The translations under genes were made by a program, and so were the position numbers. The notes beneath the pieces are model-generated. The model was not told the DNA's origin. It ran no database searches and saw only the letters and a program-made list of their open reading frames with translations. Of a stretch of DNA of 64,000 bases, positions 25,795-34,834 are shown piece by piece. Every line of letters begins with the position of its first letter. Positions within the stretch are counted from its first letter, which is position 1. The stretch is from Clostridium sp. (GTDB taxonomy: Bacteria > Bacillota > Clostridia > Lachnospirales > Lachnospiraceae). Where the stretch lies: positions 1 through 64,000 of the forward strand of contig JAMPFS010000006.1 in NCBI GenBank assembly GCA_023664325.1, written 5' to 3'.

Positions 25795-26037
25795 TTGAAG
25801 ACAGTGCTGACAGTTCTATTTTTAATTATTTGTGTAGCGATTTGTATACTTGTTATGTTGCAGGAATCAAAGGATAATGGATTAGGAAGTCTGGCAGGTG
25901 GAAGTTCTGCCGGTGATACCTATTGGAGTAAGAATAAAGGCCGCTCCAAGGAAGGAATGCTTGTTCTGGCAACAGCCATAGGCGTTGCGCTTTTCCTTAT
26001 ACTGGCTCTTTTGATTAGCTCGAAATTCTTAAATTAG
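25795..26037 (+). CDS. secG: Preprotein translocase subunit SecG
   Basis: Small component of the SecYEG channel in the membrane. The 80-residue protein has two membrane helices (about 2-20 and 55-76) joined by the typical QESKDNGLGSLAGG and SAGDTYWSKNKGR loop. No ATG is available; a TTG at 25795 lies eight bases after AGGAGG (25781-25786) and gives MKTVLTVLF. Other possible starts are TTG at 25792 and GTG at 25786. The secG-rnr-smpB-ssrA order is a common Firmicutes arrangement linking export, RNA decay and ribosome rescue. Confidence 0.93.
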   Translation: MKTVLTVLFLIICVAICILVMLQESKDNGLGSLAGGSSAGDTYWSKNKGRSKEGMLVLATAIGVALFLILALLISSKFLN

Positions 26038-26044
26038 TGTATGA

Positions 26045-26072
26045 GGCTGCTGCATTTTTGTGGCAGCTTTTT
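26045..26072 (+). terminator. Weak terminator or attenuator after secG
   Basis: GGCTGC with GCAGCt around a 12-nt loop, then six T. The short stem may allow readthrough into rnr. Confidence 0.6.
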
Positions 26073-26146
26073 TATGCTGGGGAAACTGCCTTAAAAGACT
26101 TGATGGCAGTCTGTACATCTTCTTGATTCTTAATTAGGAGAAAATT

Positions 26147-28387
26147 ATGTCTGGCTATGATGAGAAAAAAAAGAAAATATTGAACGTGATAAGGGATAAG
26201 CATTATAAACCGTTAAAACAAAAAGAACTTGCCTTTTTACTGCAAGTGGAACAGCAGGACAGGGAAGAATTCAGGCAGCTTTTGGAGGAGTTGGTGAAGG
26301 AAGGAAAGGTTCTGCTTACCAAACGGGGAAAATACCAGCCGCTTTTTGATGTGACAAAGATTGGCATGTTTTGCGGAAATCCCAGGGGTTTTGGATTTGT
26401 CTCTGTAGAGGGTGAGGAGGAAGATTATTATATTCCGGAGTCCGCCACACTTGGCGCCATGCACGGTGACAAGGTTATGCTAAAGATTATGGATGCGCCG
26501 GCCGGCAGAAGGAAAGAAGCGCAGGTTACAAAGATTTTGGAGCATGGAACGGATGAAATCGTGGGATATTACCAGAAGAATAAGAAGTATGGTTTTGTGA
26601 TTCCTGATAACCGGAAGCTTTCGGAGGATGTTTTTGTCGAGGCGCGCCATAGTATGGGGGCAGTCACAGGACATAAGGTTGTGGTAAAGATTACCCGGTT
26701 TGCAACGAAGGAACGCAAAGCGGAGGGGAAGGTTATAGAGATATTAGGGCATGTCAATGATCCCGGTACGGATATCTTGTCGATTGTGAGGGCGTTTAAC
26801 CTGCCAACGGAATTTCCCGCGCAGGTGACAGAAGCGTTAGAAAAGATTCCGGAAGAGGTGTCGGCAGGGGAGACTGCCGGCAGGCTGGATTTAAGAGACA
26901 TGTTAACGGTAACGATTGACGGGGAGGATGCGAAAGACCTGGATGATGCAATTACCCTGGTAAAGAAGCCGGATGGATATGAGCTTGGCGTGCATATTGC
27001 AGATGTGACCCACTATGTGGGGGAGGATTCCCCTCTTGACAGGGAAGCGCTTTTTCGGGGAACGAGCGTTTATTTAGTGGATCGTGTTATTCCAATGCTT
27101 CCGCATAAACTCTCGAATGGAATCTGTTCCTTAAATGAAAAAGAGGATCGGTTAACCCTTTCCTGTATCATGGATATTGATGCAGACGGCAGAGTGAAGG
27201 GGCATCGCATTGCAGAGACGGTAATTCATGTAAACCGCCGGATGAGCTATAACCAGGTTGATGCTGTTTTAAAAGCCCATGCGGTTGAGTCGGGTGAAAC
27301 CTATGATGGCATGGCATATGGAGATGGCGGCGTACCGTTAGAGGATATTGCGCTGTGCTTAAATGACGGAACCGAAATAAGAGGCAGGGAGATTTTAGAC
27401 GAGTATAAGGAATATCTGGAATATTTCTGTCAGATGAAGGAGCTTTCGGATCTTTTAAGGAAGCACAGAATGATGAGAGGTTCGATTGATTTTGATTTTC
27501 CGGAGGCAAAGATTTGTTTGCGGGAGGACGGCGAACCGGTGGAGATTCGCCCGGATGACCGGAATCCGGCGCACAGGATTATTGAAGATTTTATGCTGGC
27601 GGCAAATGAAACCGTGGCAGAGGACTATTTCTGGCAGGAAATCCCATTTGAATTCCGCGTACACGGTCAGCCGGATCCGGAAAAGGTAGACAGGTTAAGC
27701 GCTGTGATGGAGCGCTTTGGCTATCATTTTAAAACGAATGGGAACAATATCCATCCCAAAGAGTTTCAAAAACTGCTGGAAAAGATTTCGGGAACTCCGG
27801 AAGAAGGTTTTCTGAGCAGAATGACACTTAGAACCATGCAGCAGGCGAAATATGCGACTACATGCAGCGGACATTTTGGACTGGCTGCAAAATATTATTG
27901 TCATTTTACCTCACCAATCAGGCGGTATCCGGATTTGCAGATCCACCGGATTATTAAGGAAAATCTTGCCGGAAGATTAAATGGCAGGCGGTTAGAGCAT
28001 TACGGCAGTATTTTGAACCTGGTTGCCGAATCAAATTCCCGGAATGAGCGGCGCGCCCAGGAGGCGGAGCGGGAGGTAGAGAAGCTTAAAAAAGTCCAGT
28101 ATATGAGTAAGCGGCTGGGAAATGAATATGATGGAATCATTTCCGGCGTCACGGCATATGGTTTTTATGTGGAGCTTGCAAATACGATTGAAGGAATGGT
28201 TCGTATCGGTACAATAGCGGATGATTTTTATATTTATGATGAACGGGACATGTCTATGGTTGGGAAGGAGCATGGCAGGGTTTATGCGATGGGGCAGCAG
28301 GTGCGCGTTAAGGCGGTACATGTTGACAAGCTGCTTCGAACCATTGATTTTGAGCTGGTGGATGACAGCGAAACGATAGAATGTTAG
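26147..28387 (+). CDS. rnr: Ribonuclease R
   Basis: Processive 3'-5' exoribonuclease that degrades structured RNA and assists trans-translation. The order is a winged-helix N-terminus, two cold-shock-type OB domains (GNPRGFGFVSVE near residue 77, KKYGFVIPD near 146), the RNB catalytic domain with DGEDAKDLDDAI near 258 (Asp metal ligands) and the TTCSGHFGLAAKYYCHFTSPIRRYPDL signature near 565-590, and a C-terminal S1 domain (YDGIISGVTAYGFYVEL near 665). At 746 residues it is full length. Ribosome-binding site TTAGGAG. smpB follows after 15 bp. Confidence 0.97.
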   Translation: MSGYDEKKKKILNVIRDKHYKPLKQKELAFLLQVEQQDREEFRQLLEELVKEGKVLLTKRGKYQPLFDVTKIGMFCGNPRGFGFVSVEGEEEDYYIPESATLGAMHGDKVMLKIMDAPAGRRKEAQVTKILEHGTDEIVGYYQKNKKYGFVIPDNRKLSEDVFVEARHSMGAVTGHKVVVKITRFATKERKAEGKVIEILGHVNDPGTDILSIVRAFNLPTEFPAQVTEALEKIPEEVSAGETAGRLDLRDMLTVTIDGEDAKDLDDAITLVKKPDGYELGVHIADVTHYVGEDSPLDREALFRGTSVYLVDRVIPMLPHKLSNGICSLNEKEDRLTLSCIMDIDADGRVKGHRIAETVIHVNRRMSYNQVDAVLKAHAVESGETYDGMAYGDGGVPLEDIALCLNDGTEIRGREILDEYKEYLEYFCQMKELSDLLRKHRMMRGSIDFDFPEAKICLREDGEPVEIRPDDRNPAHRIIEDFMLAANETVAEDYFWQEIPFEFRVHGQPDPEKVDRLSAVMERFGYHFKTNGNNIHPKEFQKLLEKISGTPEEGFLSRMTLRTMQQAKYATTCSGHFGLAAKYYCHFTSPIRRYPDLQIHRIIKENLAGRLNGRRLEHYGSILNLVAESNSRNERRAQEAEREVEKLKKVQYMSKRLGNEYDGIISGVTAYGFYVELANTIEGMVRIGTIADDFYIYDERDMSMVGKEHGRVYAMGQQVRVKAVHVDKLLRTIDFELVDDSETIEC

Positions 28388-28402
28388 GAAAAGAGGGATA
28401 TT

Positions 28403-28873
28403 ATGCCAAAACAAAAAGGTGAACGGCTGATTGCAAATAACAAAAAGGCATATTTTGATTATTTTATTGATGAAAAATATGAGGCGGGGATTGCGCTTCA
28501 CGGAACTGAAGTAAAGTCGTTGCGGCTTGGACATTGCAGTATAAAAGAGGCTTTTGTCGCAGTGGAAAATGGAGAAATGGTAATCCGTCAGATGCATATT
28601 TCACCTTACGAAAAGGGAAATATTTTTAATAAGGATCCGCTCCGTCCGAGAAAGCTTTTGCTGCACCGATACGAAATCAACAGGATTATGGGGCAGGCAA
28701 AGATGAAGGGATATACAATTGTGCCGCTGAAAGTATATTTTAAGGACAGCCTTGTGAAAGTAGAGATTGGTCTTGCCCGTGGTAAAAAGCTCTATGATAA
28801 GAGGAACGATATCGCCAAAAAGGACATGAAGCGGGAGGCGGAAAAAGAATTTAAAATCAGAAATATGCGGTAA
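28403..28873 (+). CDS. smpB: SsrA-binding protein SmpB
   Basis: Binds tmRNA and delivers it to stalled ribosomes. The 156-residue protein begins with the typical [14 protein letters not shown], has [13 protein letters not shown] near residue 32, ISPYEKGN near 67, and ends in the basic tail [25 protein letters not shown] that enters the decoding centre. It lies between rnr and the ssrA gene at 29414, with one small membrane-protein gene in between. Confidence 0.97.
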   Translation: MPKQKGERLIANNKKAYFDYFIDEKYEAGIALHGTEVKSLRLGHCSIKEAFVAVENGEMVIRQMHISPYEKGNIFNKDPLRPRKLLLHRYEINRIMGQAKMKGYTIVPLKVYFKDSLVKVEIGLARGKKLYDKRNDIAKKDMKREAEKEFKIRNMR

Positions 28874-28957
28874 TGATAAATTCACGAAATTTTCGGTTTT
28901 ATTTTTTACGGAAATGTGGTAATCTATTATTGGACGAAAGATATATGGGAGGACGAT

Positions 28958-29365
28958 ATGAGTCAGGAAAAGGTCGAACGCAGAAAATATGAAAAGTACA
29001 ATCGAAAAAAACTCGAAAGGCAGAGGAAGATAAAGATTACTGTTAAATGCATCCTGGCAGCTTTGGTGCTTGGAGCAATTATCGGGGTTCCGCTTGGAAT
29101 CAATTATTACAGAAGCATTCCAAAGTTTGTCGGTGATGCAACCTTATCGGCATTTGTCGGCAATTATATTGAAGAAGCCCATGCATCCGATGTTCCGGAT
29201 TTTTCCGGTTCTTCTGAGACATCAGAGGAATCAGTGGAGGATGAGCTTATAGATGCCATTGAGGAGGCAGTGGACGCTAAGGACAGCGAGGCAGATTCCG
29301 AGGAAACAGCAGATCAGGATGGTTCAGAGAACGAGGCAGATTCCGAGAGTAATTCAGAGGAATAG
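28958..29365 (+). CDS. Uncharacterised single-span membrane protein with an acidic C-terminus
   Basis: I do not recognise this 135-residue protein. A basic N-terminal stretch (about 30 residues, rich in Arg/Lys) precedes one membrane helix (KCILAALVLGAIIGVPLGI), a short ordered region and a C-terminal half made mostly of Glu, Asp and Ser. The basic-inside rule predicts the acidic tail is outside. The ATG at 28958 follows GGGAGG; an upstream in-frame GTG has no site. It is wedged between smpB and ssrA but there is no sign of a role in trans-translation. Confidence 0.7.
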   Translation: MSQEKVERRKYEKYNRKKLERQRKIKITVKCILAALVLGAIIGVPLGINYYRSIPKFVGDATLSAFVGNYIEEAHASDVPDFSGSSETSEESVEDELIDAIEEAVDAKDSEADSEETADQDGSENEADSESNSEE

Positions 29366-29413
29366 CCGGATTCCCTTTATCATATAGCAAACTATTTTAA
29401 AACTTAAAAACCA

Positions 29414-29755
29414 GGGCTTGTACTGGTTTCGACGGGGATTTAGAAATTGTGGAAGCCATTGATGGACCAGGACCATCTAAAAACTTGGAAATAAATATAA
29501 ACGCAGACAATCAGTTAGCGTACGCTGCCTAATGGCAGCTGTCTTACCTAAGTTGACTCACGGCTTAGGATAAGGCATCAAAACAGTGGGGAACTTTGGC
29601 AGGAAAGCTTTGACTTGTCAAAAGATTTATGAAGCTACTAAGGGCTGCAGCCTGTCGGTTGGCGGCGGTCTGAGGGAATGTCAGTAAAGCGACTGTAATG
29701 GGAGATGCCATGATGGAAGAGTCTTCGGACGCGGGTTCGATTCCCGCCAGGTCCA
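29414..29755 (+). ncRNA. ssrA: Transfer-messenger RNA (tmRNA)
   Basis: The tRNA-like ends are clear: the 5' GGGCTTG pairs with CCAGGTCC near the 3' end, allowing G-U pairs; the TTTCGACGGGG 5' hallmark is at 29428-29438, and the T-arm GCGGGTTCGATTCCCGC is at 29731-29747. The CCA end is not encoded after the final A. The tag frame starts at GCA (29503) and reads ADNQLAYAA before TAA (29530-29532). The tag ends in YAA instead of the more common LAA. It sits downstream of rnr and smpB, its functional partners. A terminator follows. Confidence 0.95.
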
Positions 29756-29763
29756 TTCCGGAC

Positions 29764-29799
29764 AAGTGCTTGTAATGTAACGGTTACAGGCACTTTTTT
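29764..29799 (+). terminator. Terminator after ssrA
   Basis: AAGTGCtTGTAA with TTACAGGCACTT around an 8-nt loop, then TTTT. Confidence 0.85.
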
Positions 29800-29843
29800 G
29801 TGCATAGGAACACGTTAATAATATGATTTGGATAGGAGATACT

Positions 29844-30386
29844 ATGGAACAGGAGACATTAATTGTGGATGGGTTTGTGTTTCCAAGCTTTAAGGAAGCC
29901 CAGATTGCATTAAAGGAAAAGAAAAATATTGAGATCATAAAAGAAAATACGCCATTATCGGATGATGATACATGCCTGGAACTTTATTCCAAACTGCTTG
30001 AGCGGGATATGTTTAAAACAGAAATCGGTTATCAGTTTTTGCATGAGCTAAGGCAGCATCTGATTACCGAATGTGGATATGATGAAGAAGACCTGAAAAA
30101 CATTGTGCTTCCAAGAAAAATGGAATATGACAAGGTAAACAGGATCGGTTTGTTAGAAGCGAGAATAGAGCGGATGGCGGTAGTTCAAAACAGGCTGAAA
30201 ATTACGATTGCCGCATTGGCATTTATGGTGGTTGCCATGTTTGTCATTGCAGCCATAAATCCGAATGCAAAATATATCAATGCGGAGCACAAGGTCGCTG
30301 ACAAATATTCCGCATGGCAGGAAGAACTGGAACAAAGGGAACAGGCGGTTAAGGACAAAGAGGCAGAATTAAATATAGACCAATAG
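29844..30386 (+). CDS. Uncharacterised membrane-anchored protein
   Basis: A 180-residue protein of unknown function. An N-terminal soluble domain of about 115 residues (starting EQETLIVDGFVFPSFKEAQ) is followed by a short helix, one membrane segment (ITIAALAFMVVAMFVIAAI near 121-140) and a C-terminal charged coiled-coil-like tail (EELEQREQAVKDKEAELN). The start follows TAGGAG. The stop at 30384-30386 abuts an inverted repeat that contains the TATAAT before the next gene. Confidence 0.75.
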   Translation: MEQETLIVDGFVFPSFKEAQIALKEKKNIEIIKENTPLSDDDTCLELYSKLLERDMFKTEIGYQFLHELRQHLITECGYDEEDLKNIVLPRKMEYDKVNRIGLLEARIERMAVVQNRLKITIAALAFMVVAMFVIAAINPNAKYINAEHKVADKYSAWQEELEQREQAVKDKEAELNIDQ

Positions 30387-30432
30387 GTCACATTTTTAAC
30401 ATATTTATAGCCTATAATAAGAAAAATGTGAC
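30387..30432 (+). promoter_or_regulatory. Inverted repeat around a TATAAT upstream of the response regulator
   Basis: Perfect 11-bp arms GTCACATTTTT (30387-30397) and AAAAATGTGAC (30422-30432) enclose 24 bp that hold TATAAT (30413-30418). No good -35 is seen; ACATTT at the right distance overlaps the left arm. No T-run follows. It may be an operator or a leader hairpin; it ends 31 nt before the start codon. Confidence 0.55.
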
Positions 30433-30462
30433 AGTCGAAGTCGGATTTAAGGAGGCAGGTCT

Positions 30463-31143
30463 GTGAACGAAATTAAGATTTTAGTGGTGGATGATGAAAG
30501 CCGGATGCGTAAGCTCGTAAAAGACTTTCTGGTACGGAAGGAATACACGGTATTGGAGGCGGAAAATGGCGAGGAGGCTGTGGATGTCTTTATTGAGAAT
30601 AAGGATATTGCATTGGTTATTCTTGATGTAATGATGCCGAAGATGGACGGATGGCAGGTGTGCAAGGAAATTCGAGCATTTTCACAGGTGCCGATTATTA
30701 TGCTGACTGCCAAATCAGATGAGCGGGATGAACTTTTGGGGTTTGAGCTTGGTGTGGATGAATATATTTCAAAACCATTCAGCCCCAAGATTTTGGTGGC
30801 GAGAGTGGAGGCTGTTTTGCGGCGGACATCCCTAACGGCTCAGGAGGAAAAGCTTACTGCCGGTGAGATTGAACTGGATATCTCTGCGCATACTGTTAAG
30901 GTAAAGGGAAAAAATGTAGAATTAAGCTTTAAGGAATTTGAGCTGCTTAATTACTTTTTTGTCAATCAGGGCGTTGCGCTTTCCAGAGAAAAAATTCTCA
31001 ATAATGTGTGGAATTATGATTATTTTGGAGATGCAAGAACCATTGATACCCATGTGAAGAAGCTTCGGAGCAAGTTAGGCGAATGTGGGGATTATATCAA
31101 AACCATCTGGGGAATGGGGTATAAGTTTGAAGTGGAGGCTTAA
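30463..31143 (+). CDS. OmpR-family response regulator
   Basis: A 226-residue two-component regulator. The receiver domain (1-120) has Asp10-Asp11, the phosphorylated Asp55 in VILDVMMPKMDG, and Lys near 105 in ISKPFSP. The C-terminal winged helix has ELSFKEFELLNYF and RTIDTHVKKLRSKLGE, ending WGMGYKFE. It starts with GTG at 30463 after AAGGAGG. The cognate kinase follows 57 bp downstream. A long inverted repeat overlapping its promoter region might be its own binding site. Confidence 0.95.
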   Translation: MNEIKILVVDDESRMRKLVKDFLVRKEYTVLEAENGEEAVDVFIENKDIALVILDVMMPKMDGWQVCKEIRAFSQVPIIMLTAKSDERDELLGFELGVDEYISKPFSPKILVARVEAVLRRTSLTAQEEKLTAGEIELDISAHTVKVKGKNVELSFKEFELLNYFFVNQGVALSREKILNNVWNYDYFGDARTIDTHVKKLRSKLGECGDYIKTIWGMGYKFEVEA

Positions 31144-31200
31144 CTGCCTTGCAAAAGAGTAAGACCAATGTATAAAATATGGCAGTAATCGGGGTGTAAG

Positions 31201-32736
31201 ATGATTAGTCGGTACAAGCATTCATTGCGTTTCAAATTAACGATGCTATTAATGGTTATGATGACATTGACGGTATTTGTCTCCATTTGCACAACGCAGT
31301 TATTTGTGAAAAAATATTTTCTGGGTGAACTGCAAGACCGTATGCGGAATATGTATAATAAGATTAACAATGTGTTTTCCATTGAAGGGCTGGATGACGT
31401 CCAGATTAAAGAACACCTGTCCAAGCTTGCCGCAAAGGGTGAAATGAACATTTTTGTCCTGCATGTAGGTGAAGATGGGAAACGATACATTTACAGCAAT
31501 ACCAATCAGGGAAGCCAGATGTGGGAGAGCATGCAGGCGATTGCGCAGTTGCTTGACGGAACAGGCGAGAAAGATTTAGAGAATTTTTTCGCAAATGGTG
31601 GAAAGGGATATTCCATCTTTCATCAGAATTATGATGAGGAGATGAATGAGACTTTTTTTGATTTAGTAGGCGTACTTGATGATGGAAGCCTGATTGCGCT
31701 TCGGTCTTCTGCAACCCGTTTTAATGAAAGTGTCATTACCACGATGCATTTATATGTATATGTTGGAATCGCTGCAATTATTGTCGGCTGTCTTGCCATG
31801 TTTTTTGCCAGCAGCTTCTATGTGCGTCCGATTCATGAGATGGCGGTAGCGGCAAAGAGAATGGCGCAGCTTGATTTTGATACGAAGGTTGAGAGTAAAT
31901 CAAAAGATGAAATCGGGGAACTTGGCAACAGTATTAATGCTATGTCAAAAGAGTTGGAGGCTACGATTTCCGAGTTAAAGACAGCAAATGCCAGGTTGAC
32001 AAAGGATATTGAAGAAAAGACACAAATTGATGAGATGCGCAAGGAATTTCTATCGCATGTTTCCCATGAATTAAAGACGCCAATTGCATTGATACAGGGA
32101 TATGCAGAGGGGCTGAAAGAAAATATATCAGATGATATGGAGAGCCGGGAATTTTACTGTGAGGTCATTATGGACGAGGCTGACCGCATGAACACGATGG
32201 TTAAGAAGCTTCTGACACTAAATGAATTGGAATTTGGCACGGATAAAGTGAATTTCGAACGTTTTGACCTGATAGAGCTTATGAGAAATATCAATGCATC
32301 TTCGGATATCTTATTACAGCAAAATCATGTGTATCTTCACTTTCCATATGAGAATGCGCTGCATGTGTGGGCGGATGAATTTATGATTGAAGAAGTCTAT
32401 ACGAATTATCTGGTAAATGCGATCCATTATGCCAATGAAGGCGGGAATGTATTTATCTCATTGCAGGAACGGGATAATTTGGTGCGGGTGAATGTATACA
32501 ATGAAGGAAATCCGATTCCGGAAGAAGAATTGGAAAAGATTTGGATTAAATTTTACAAAGTGGATAAGGCGAGAACAAGGGAGTACGGGGGAAGCGGTAT
32601 TGGCTTGTCCATTGTGGCGGCGACCATGAAACAGCATGGCAGAGAATTTGGCGCTTACAATAAAGAAAACGGCGTTGTGTTCTATTTTGAATTAGAACTT
32701 GCAAAGCAGCATAATAACAATGATGAAAAATGTTGA
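31201..32736 (+). CDS. Membrane sensor histidine kinase
   Basis: A 511-residue kinase. A membrane helix near residues 11-32, an extracytoplasmic sensor of about 135 residues, a second helix near 180-203, a HAMP domain (YVRPIHEMAVAAKRM onward), a HisKA domain with His289 in FLSHVSHELKTPI, and an ATPase domain with N-box, GGSGIGLSI near 460 and a degenerate F box. It pairs with the regulator just upstream. The signal is unknown. A lipoprotein gene follows 59 bp later and could be part of the sensing pathway. Confidence 0.95.
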   Translation: MISRYKHSLRFKLTMLLMVMMTLTVFVSICTTQLFVKKYFLGELQDRMRNMYNKINNVFSIEGLDDVQIKEHLSKLAAKGEMNIFVLHVGEDGKRYIYSNTNQGSQMWESMQAIAQLLDGTGEKDLENFFANGGKGYSIFHQNYDEEMNETFFDLVGVLDDGSLIALRSSATRFNESVITTMHLYVYVGIAAIIVGCLAMFFASSFYVRPIHEMAVAAKRMAQLDFDTKVESKSKDEIGELGNSINAMSKELEATISELKTANARLTKDIEEKTQIDEMRKEFLSHVSHELKTPIALIQGYAEGLKENISDDMESREFYCEVIMDEADRMNTMVKKLLTLNELEFGTDKVNFERFDLIELMRNINASSDILLQQNHVYLHFPYENALHVWADEFMIEEVYTNYLVNAIHYANEGGNVFISLQERDNLVRVNVYNEGNPIPEEELEKIWIKFYKVDKARTREYGGSGIGLSIVAATMKQHGREFGAYNKENGVVFYFELELAKQHNNNDEKC

Positions 32737-32795
32737 AGTTGTGAATAATTCGTGATAAAATGTATACATGATTGTGAATGAATAGAGGGAAGGCT

Positions 32796-33533
32796 ATGTT
32801 AAAGAAGATGAAAGGTATCCTTGTTGGCACATGCTGCTGCCTCATGCTGACAGGATGTAATGATGTAATAGACTTGACGGAGGAGCAGTCAACACTGATT
32901 GCAGAATATGCTGCGGAACTGTTGTTGAAGTATGATTTGCATTATGAGGATCGTATTGCTGAGGGAATGCGGGAGGCGAAGAAAGAAGAATCTACTGCGG
33001 CAGAGGATGAAGCTGATACGGAGGAAGCAGCGACGGAGGAGACCGAGCAGGAGATCGGGGAAGAAACTGCCGGGGAAGAGCCTGCACAGGAAGTTTCCGT
33101 TGGAACGGAGAGTGATATTGCAAAGATTGCCGGAATAGAAGGAGTATCCATTACATATAAGGATTATCAGGTTATGGATCAGTACCCGGAAGCGGATGGC
33201 GATAGTGAATCCATAAATTTAGAGGCAGAGGATGGACACAAGCTGTTAGTAGTGCGCTTTCAGATTGCCAATACAACAGAGGATGCAGTGGATATTTCGT
33301 TGTTGGACAGTTCCATTGAATACCGGCTCGTATGTAATGGCAGTAAGGCGGCGGATCCAATGCTGACGATATTGATGGATGATCTGGGAACGTTAGAGAC
33401 GTCAGTGAAGCCGGATGAAGACCAGGAGGCAGTGTTGGTTTTCCAGATTTCCGAGGATATGAAGGATACATTGGATGCAATTGAGCTGAAAGTTGATTAT
33501 AATGGCATGGAGAATGTCATCAAGATAAAATAG
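32796..33533 (+). CDS. Acidic lipoprotein with a DUF5067-like domain
   Basis: A 245-residue lipoprotein with the lipobox LMLTGC near residue 24. A Glu/Asp/Ala-rich linker (about 70-105) connects it to a C-terminal beta-sandwich-like domain (ISLLDSSIEYRL, VLVFQISEDMKDTLDAIEL), reminiscent of DUF5067/DUF4352 immunoglobulin-like proteins. The ATG at 32796 has AGAGGGAAGG before it. It follows the kinase gene closely and precedes cheV by ten bases. Function unknown. Confidence 0.8.
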   Translation: MLKKMKGILVGTCCCLMLTGCNDVIDLTEEQSTLIAEYAAELLLKYDLHYEDRIAEGMREAKKEESTAAEDEADTEEAATEETEQEIGEETAGEEPAQEVSVGTESDIAKIAGIEGVSITYKDYQVMDQYPEADGDSESINLEAEDGHKLLVVRFQIANTTEDAVDISLLDSSIEYRLVCNGSKAADPMLTILMDDLGTLETSVKPDEDQEAVLVFQISEDMKDTLDAIELKVDYNGMENVIKIK

Positions 33534-33543
33534 GGGGCAAGAT

Positions 33544-34458
33544 ATGGATACAAATATTTTATTAGAGAGTGGAACGAATGAATTAGAAGTTTTGGAGTTT
33601 ATGATTGCGGGGAATCATTATGGAATTAATGTGGCAAAGGTTCGTGAGATTCTGCCGATGACGGATATTACTCCGGTGCCAAATTCACATCCATGTATTG
33701 AGGGTATTTTTATGCCGAGGGATACCATTATCACCGCTATTAATTTGGCGGCAGCATTGGGGTTTGAAAATCCAAATCATAAGGACAATATGTTGATTAT
33801 TACCAATTTTAACAGTCTGAATATTGCATTTGAGGTAGAACAGGTACTCGGTATTCATCGCGTTTCATGGACGGATATTGTAAAACCGGATTCGACTGTC
33901 AATGCGCCGGGGGCAGGAATTGCAACGGGTATTATCAAAAAGCTGGATTCTTTGATTATCGTCCTGGATTTTGAGCGGATTGTAGAAGATATCTGTCCGG
34001 AAACAAGCCTTAAAATGTCTGAGCTTGCAGAATTAGGCGAGAGGGAACGAAATGATATTCCAATTATCGTTGCAGAAGATTCACCGATGCTGCAAAAACT
34101 GGTTTCTGATGCCTTGACACAATCCGGATATATTAACCTGCATTTGTTTGCAAATGGACAGGAGGCATGGGATTATTTATTAGAGCTTAAGAAAAATAAC
34201 GGTGTGGATTATGGTGCCAGATGTATTATTACGGATATTGAGATGCCACAGATGGATGGACACCGGTTAATCCGTCTGATACGCAATGATGAAAATTTGA
34301 AGCATTTACCGATTATTGTATTCTCATCCCTGATTAATGATGATATGAAACGCAAAGGGGAAAGGCTTGGCGCAGATGCACAGATTTCCAAGCCGGAGAT
34401 TGCGCAGCTGGTATCCTGCATTGACAATCTGATAGTTAATAATCCGTTGAATGCATAA
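33544..34458 (+). CDS. cheV: CheV-type chemotaxis protein (CheW-receiver fusion)
   Basis: Couples chemoreceptors to the CheA kinase and adapts through phosphorylation. A CheW domain (about 14-165: LEFMIAGNHYGINVAKVREILP, FMPRDTIITAINLAAALG) is fused to a receiver domain (about 175-304) with the Asp pair VAEDSP, phosphorylated Asp231 in IITDIEMPQMDG and Lys in ISKPEI near 281. The length of 304 residues is typical. No other chemotaxis genes are in view; its presence indicates a motile organism. It probably shares a transcript with the lipoprotein upstream. Confidence 0.93.
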   Translation: MDTNILLESGTNELEVLEFMIAGNHYGINVAKVREILPMTDITPVPNSHPCIEGIFMPRDTIITAINLAAALGFENPNHKDNMLIITNFNSLNIAFEVEQVLGIHRVSWTDIVKPDSTVNAPGAGIATGIIKKLDSLIIVLDFERIVEDICPETSLKMSELAELGERERNDIPIIVAEDSPMLQKLVSDALTQSGYINLHLFANGQEAWDYLLELKKNNGVDYGARCIITDIEMPQMDGHRLIRLIRNDENLKHLPIIVFSSLINDDMKRKGERLGADAQISKPEIAQLVSCIDNLIVNNPLNA

Positions 34459-34470
34459 ATAAGAACCAAA

Positions 34471-34517
34471 AAAAAGAGCTTTGGGATAGCAGTGATTGCA
34501 AATCCGAAAGCTCTTTT
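34471..34517. terminator. Terminator after cheV
   Basis: AAAAGAGCTTTgGGAT with ATCCGAAAGCTCTTTT around a 15-nt loop. Usable in both directions, since the next gene converges. Confidence 0.85.
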
Positions 34518-34520
34518 GTG

Positions 34521-34548
34521 TGATTAGGAAATTTTCGTTTCCTAATCA
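34521..34548. other. Second perfect hairpin after the cheV terminator
   Basis: TGATTAGGAAA (34521-34531) and TTTCCTAATCA (34538-34548) are perfect 11-bp arms with a 6-nt loop TTTTCG. It may serve as a backup terminator for the minus-strand gene or bind a protein. Confidence 0.5.
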
Positions 34549-34569
34549 TGTAAAAACATTTTGGTGATT

Positions 34570-34770
34570 TTAATCTAACGTAAATTCTGCTGTGGCGTCT
34601 TCGTTGAATACACAATACGCCATGTTTTCTTCCGGTTTCACATATACATTCATTGATGTAATTTCAGAAACCTTTTTTCCCATTCCAGTCCAAAGCGCTT
34701 TAGCCTTTTTGATCAAATCTTTTTCGGTAAGCTGCTTTTCCTGGTATTCAACATATAAAGTTGTTTTCAT
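34570..34770 (-). CDS. DUF6465-family small protein
   Basis: A 66-residue protein beginning MKTTLYVEYQEKQLTEKDLIKKAK and containing YVKPEENMAYCVFN, the layout of DUF6465 proteins common in Clostridia. Function is unknown. The ATG at 34770 follows AGGAGG at a spacing of eight on the minus strand; a TTG at 34776 is less likely. It is divergent from the large acidic membrane protein gene, and the two promoters overlap an inverted repeat. Confidence 0.8.
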   Translation of the reverse strand: MKTTLYVEYQEKQLTEKDLIKKAKALWTGMGKKVSEITSMNVYVKPEENMAYCVFNEDATAEFTLD

Positions 34771-34805
34771 AAGCAATCCCTCCTGTTAAATATTTGAATA
34801 ATACT

Positions 34806-34834
34806 ATCATAGTATAATATTTCGTAAAATGCAA
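34806..34834 (-). promoter_or_regulatory. Promoter of the DUF6465 gene
   Basis: On the minus strand TTGCAT (34834-34829), 17 bp, TATGAT (34811-34806). Its -35 touches the left arm of the inverted repeat at 34833. Confidence 0.6.

Noticed and set aside
29565..29938. Minus-strand reading frames across the tmRNA gene, with GIEPASE- and ESNPRP-like peptides
   Set aside because: These are antisense translations of the conserved tRNA-like end of ssrA. They are a known source of spurious database proteins and lack ribosome-binding sites.
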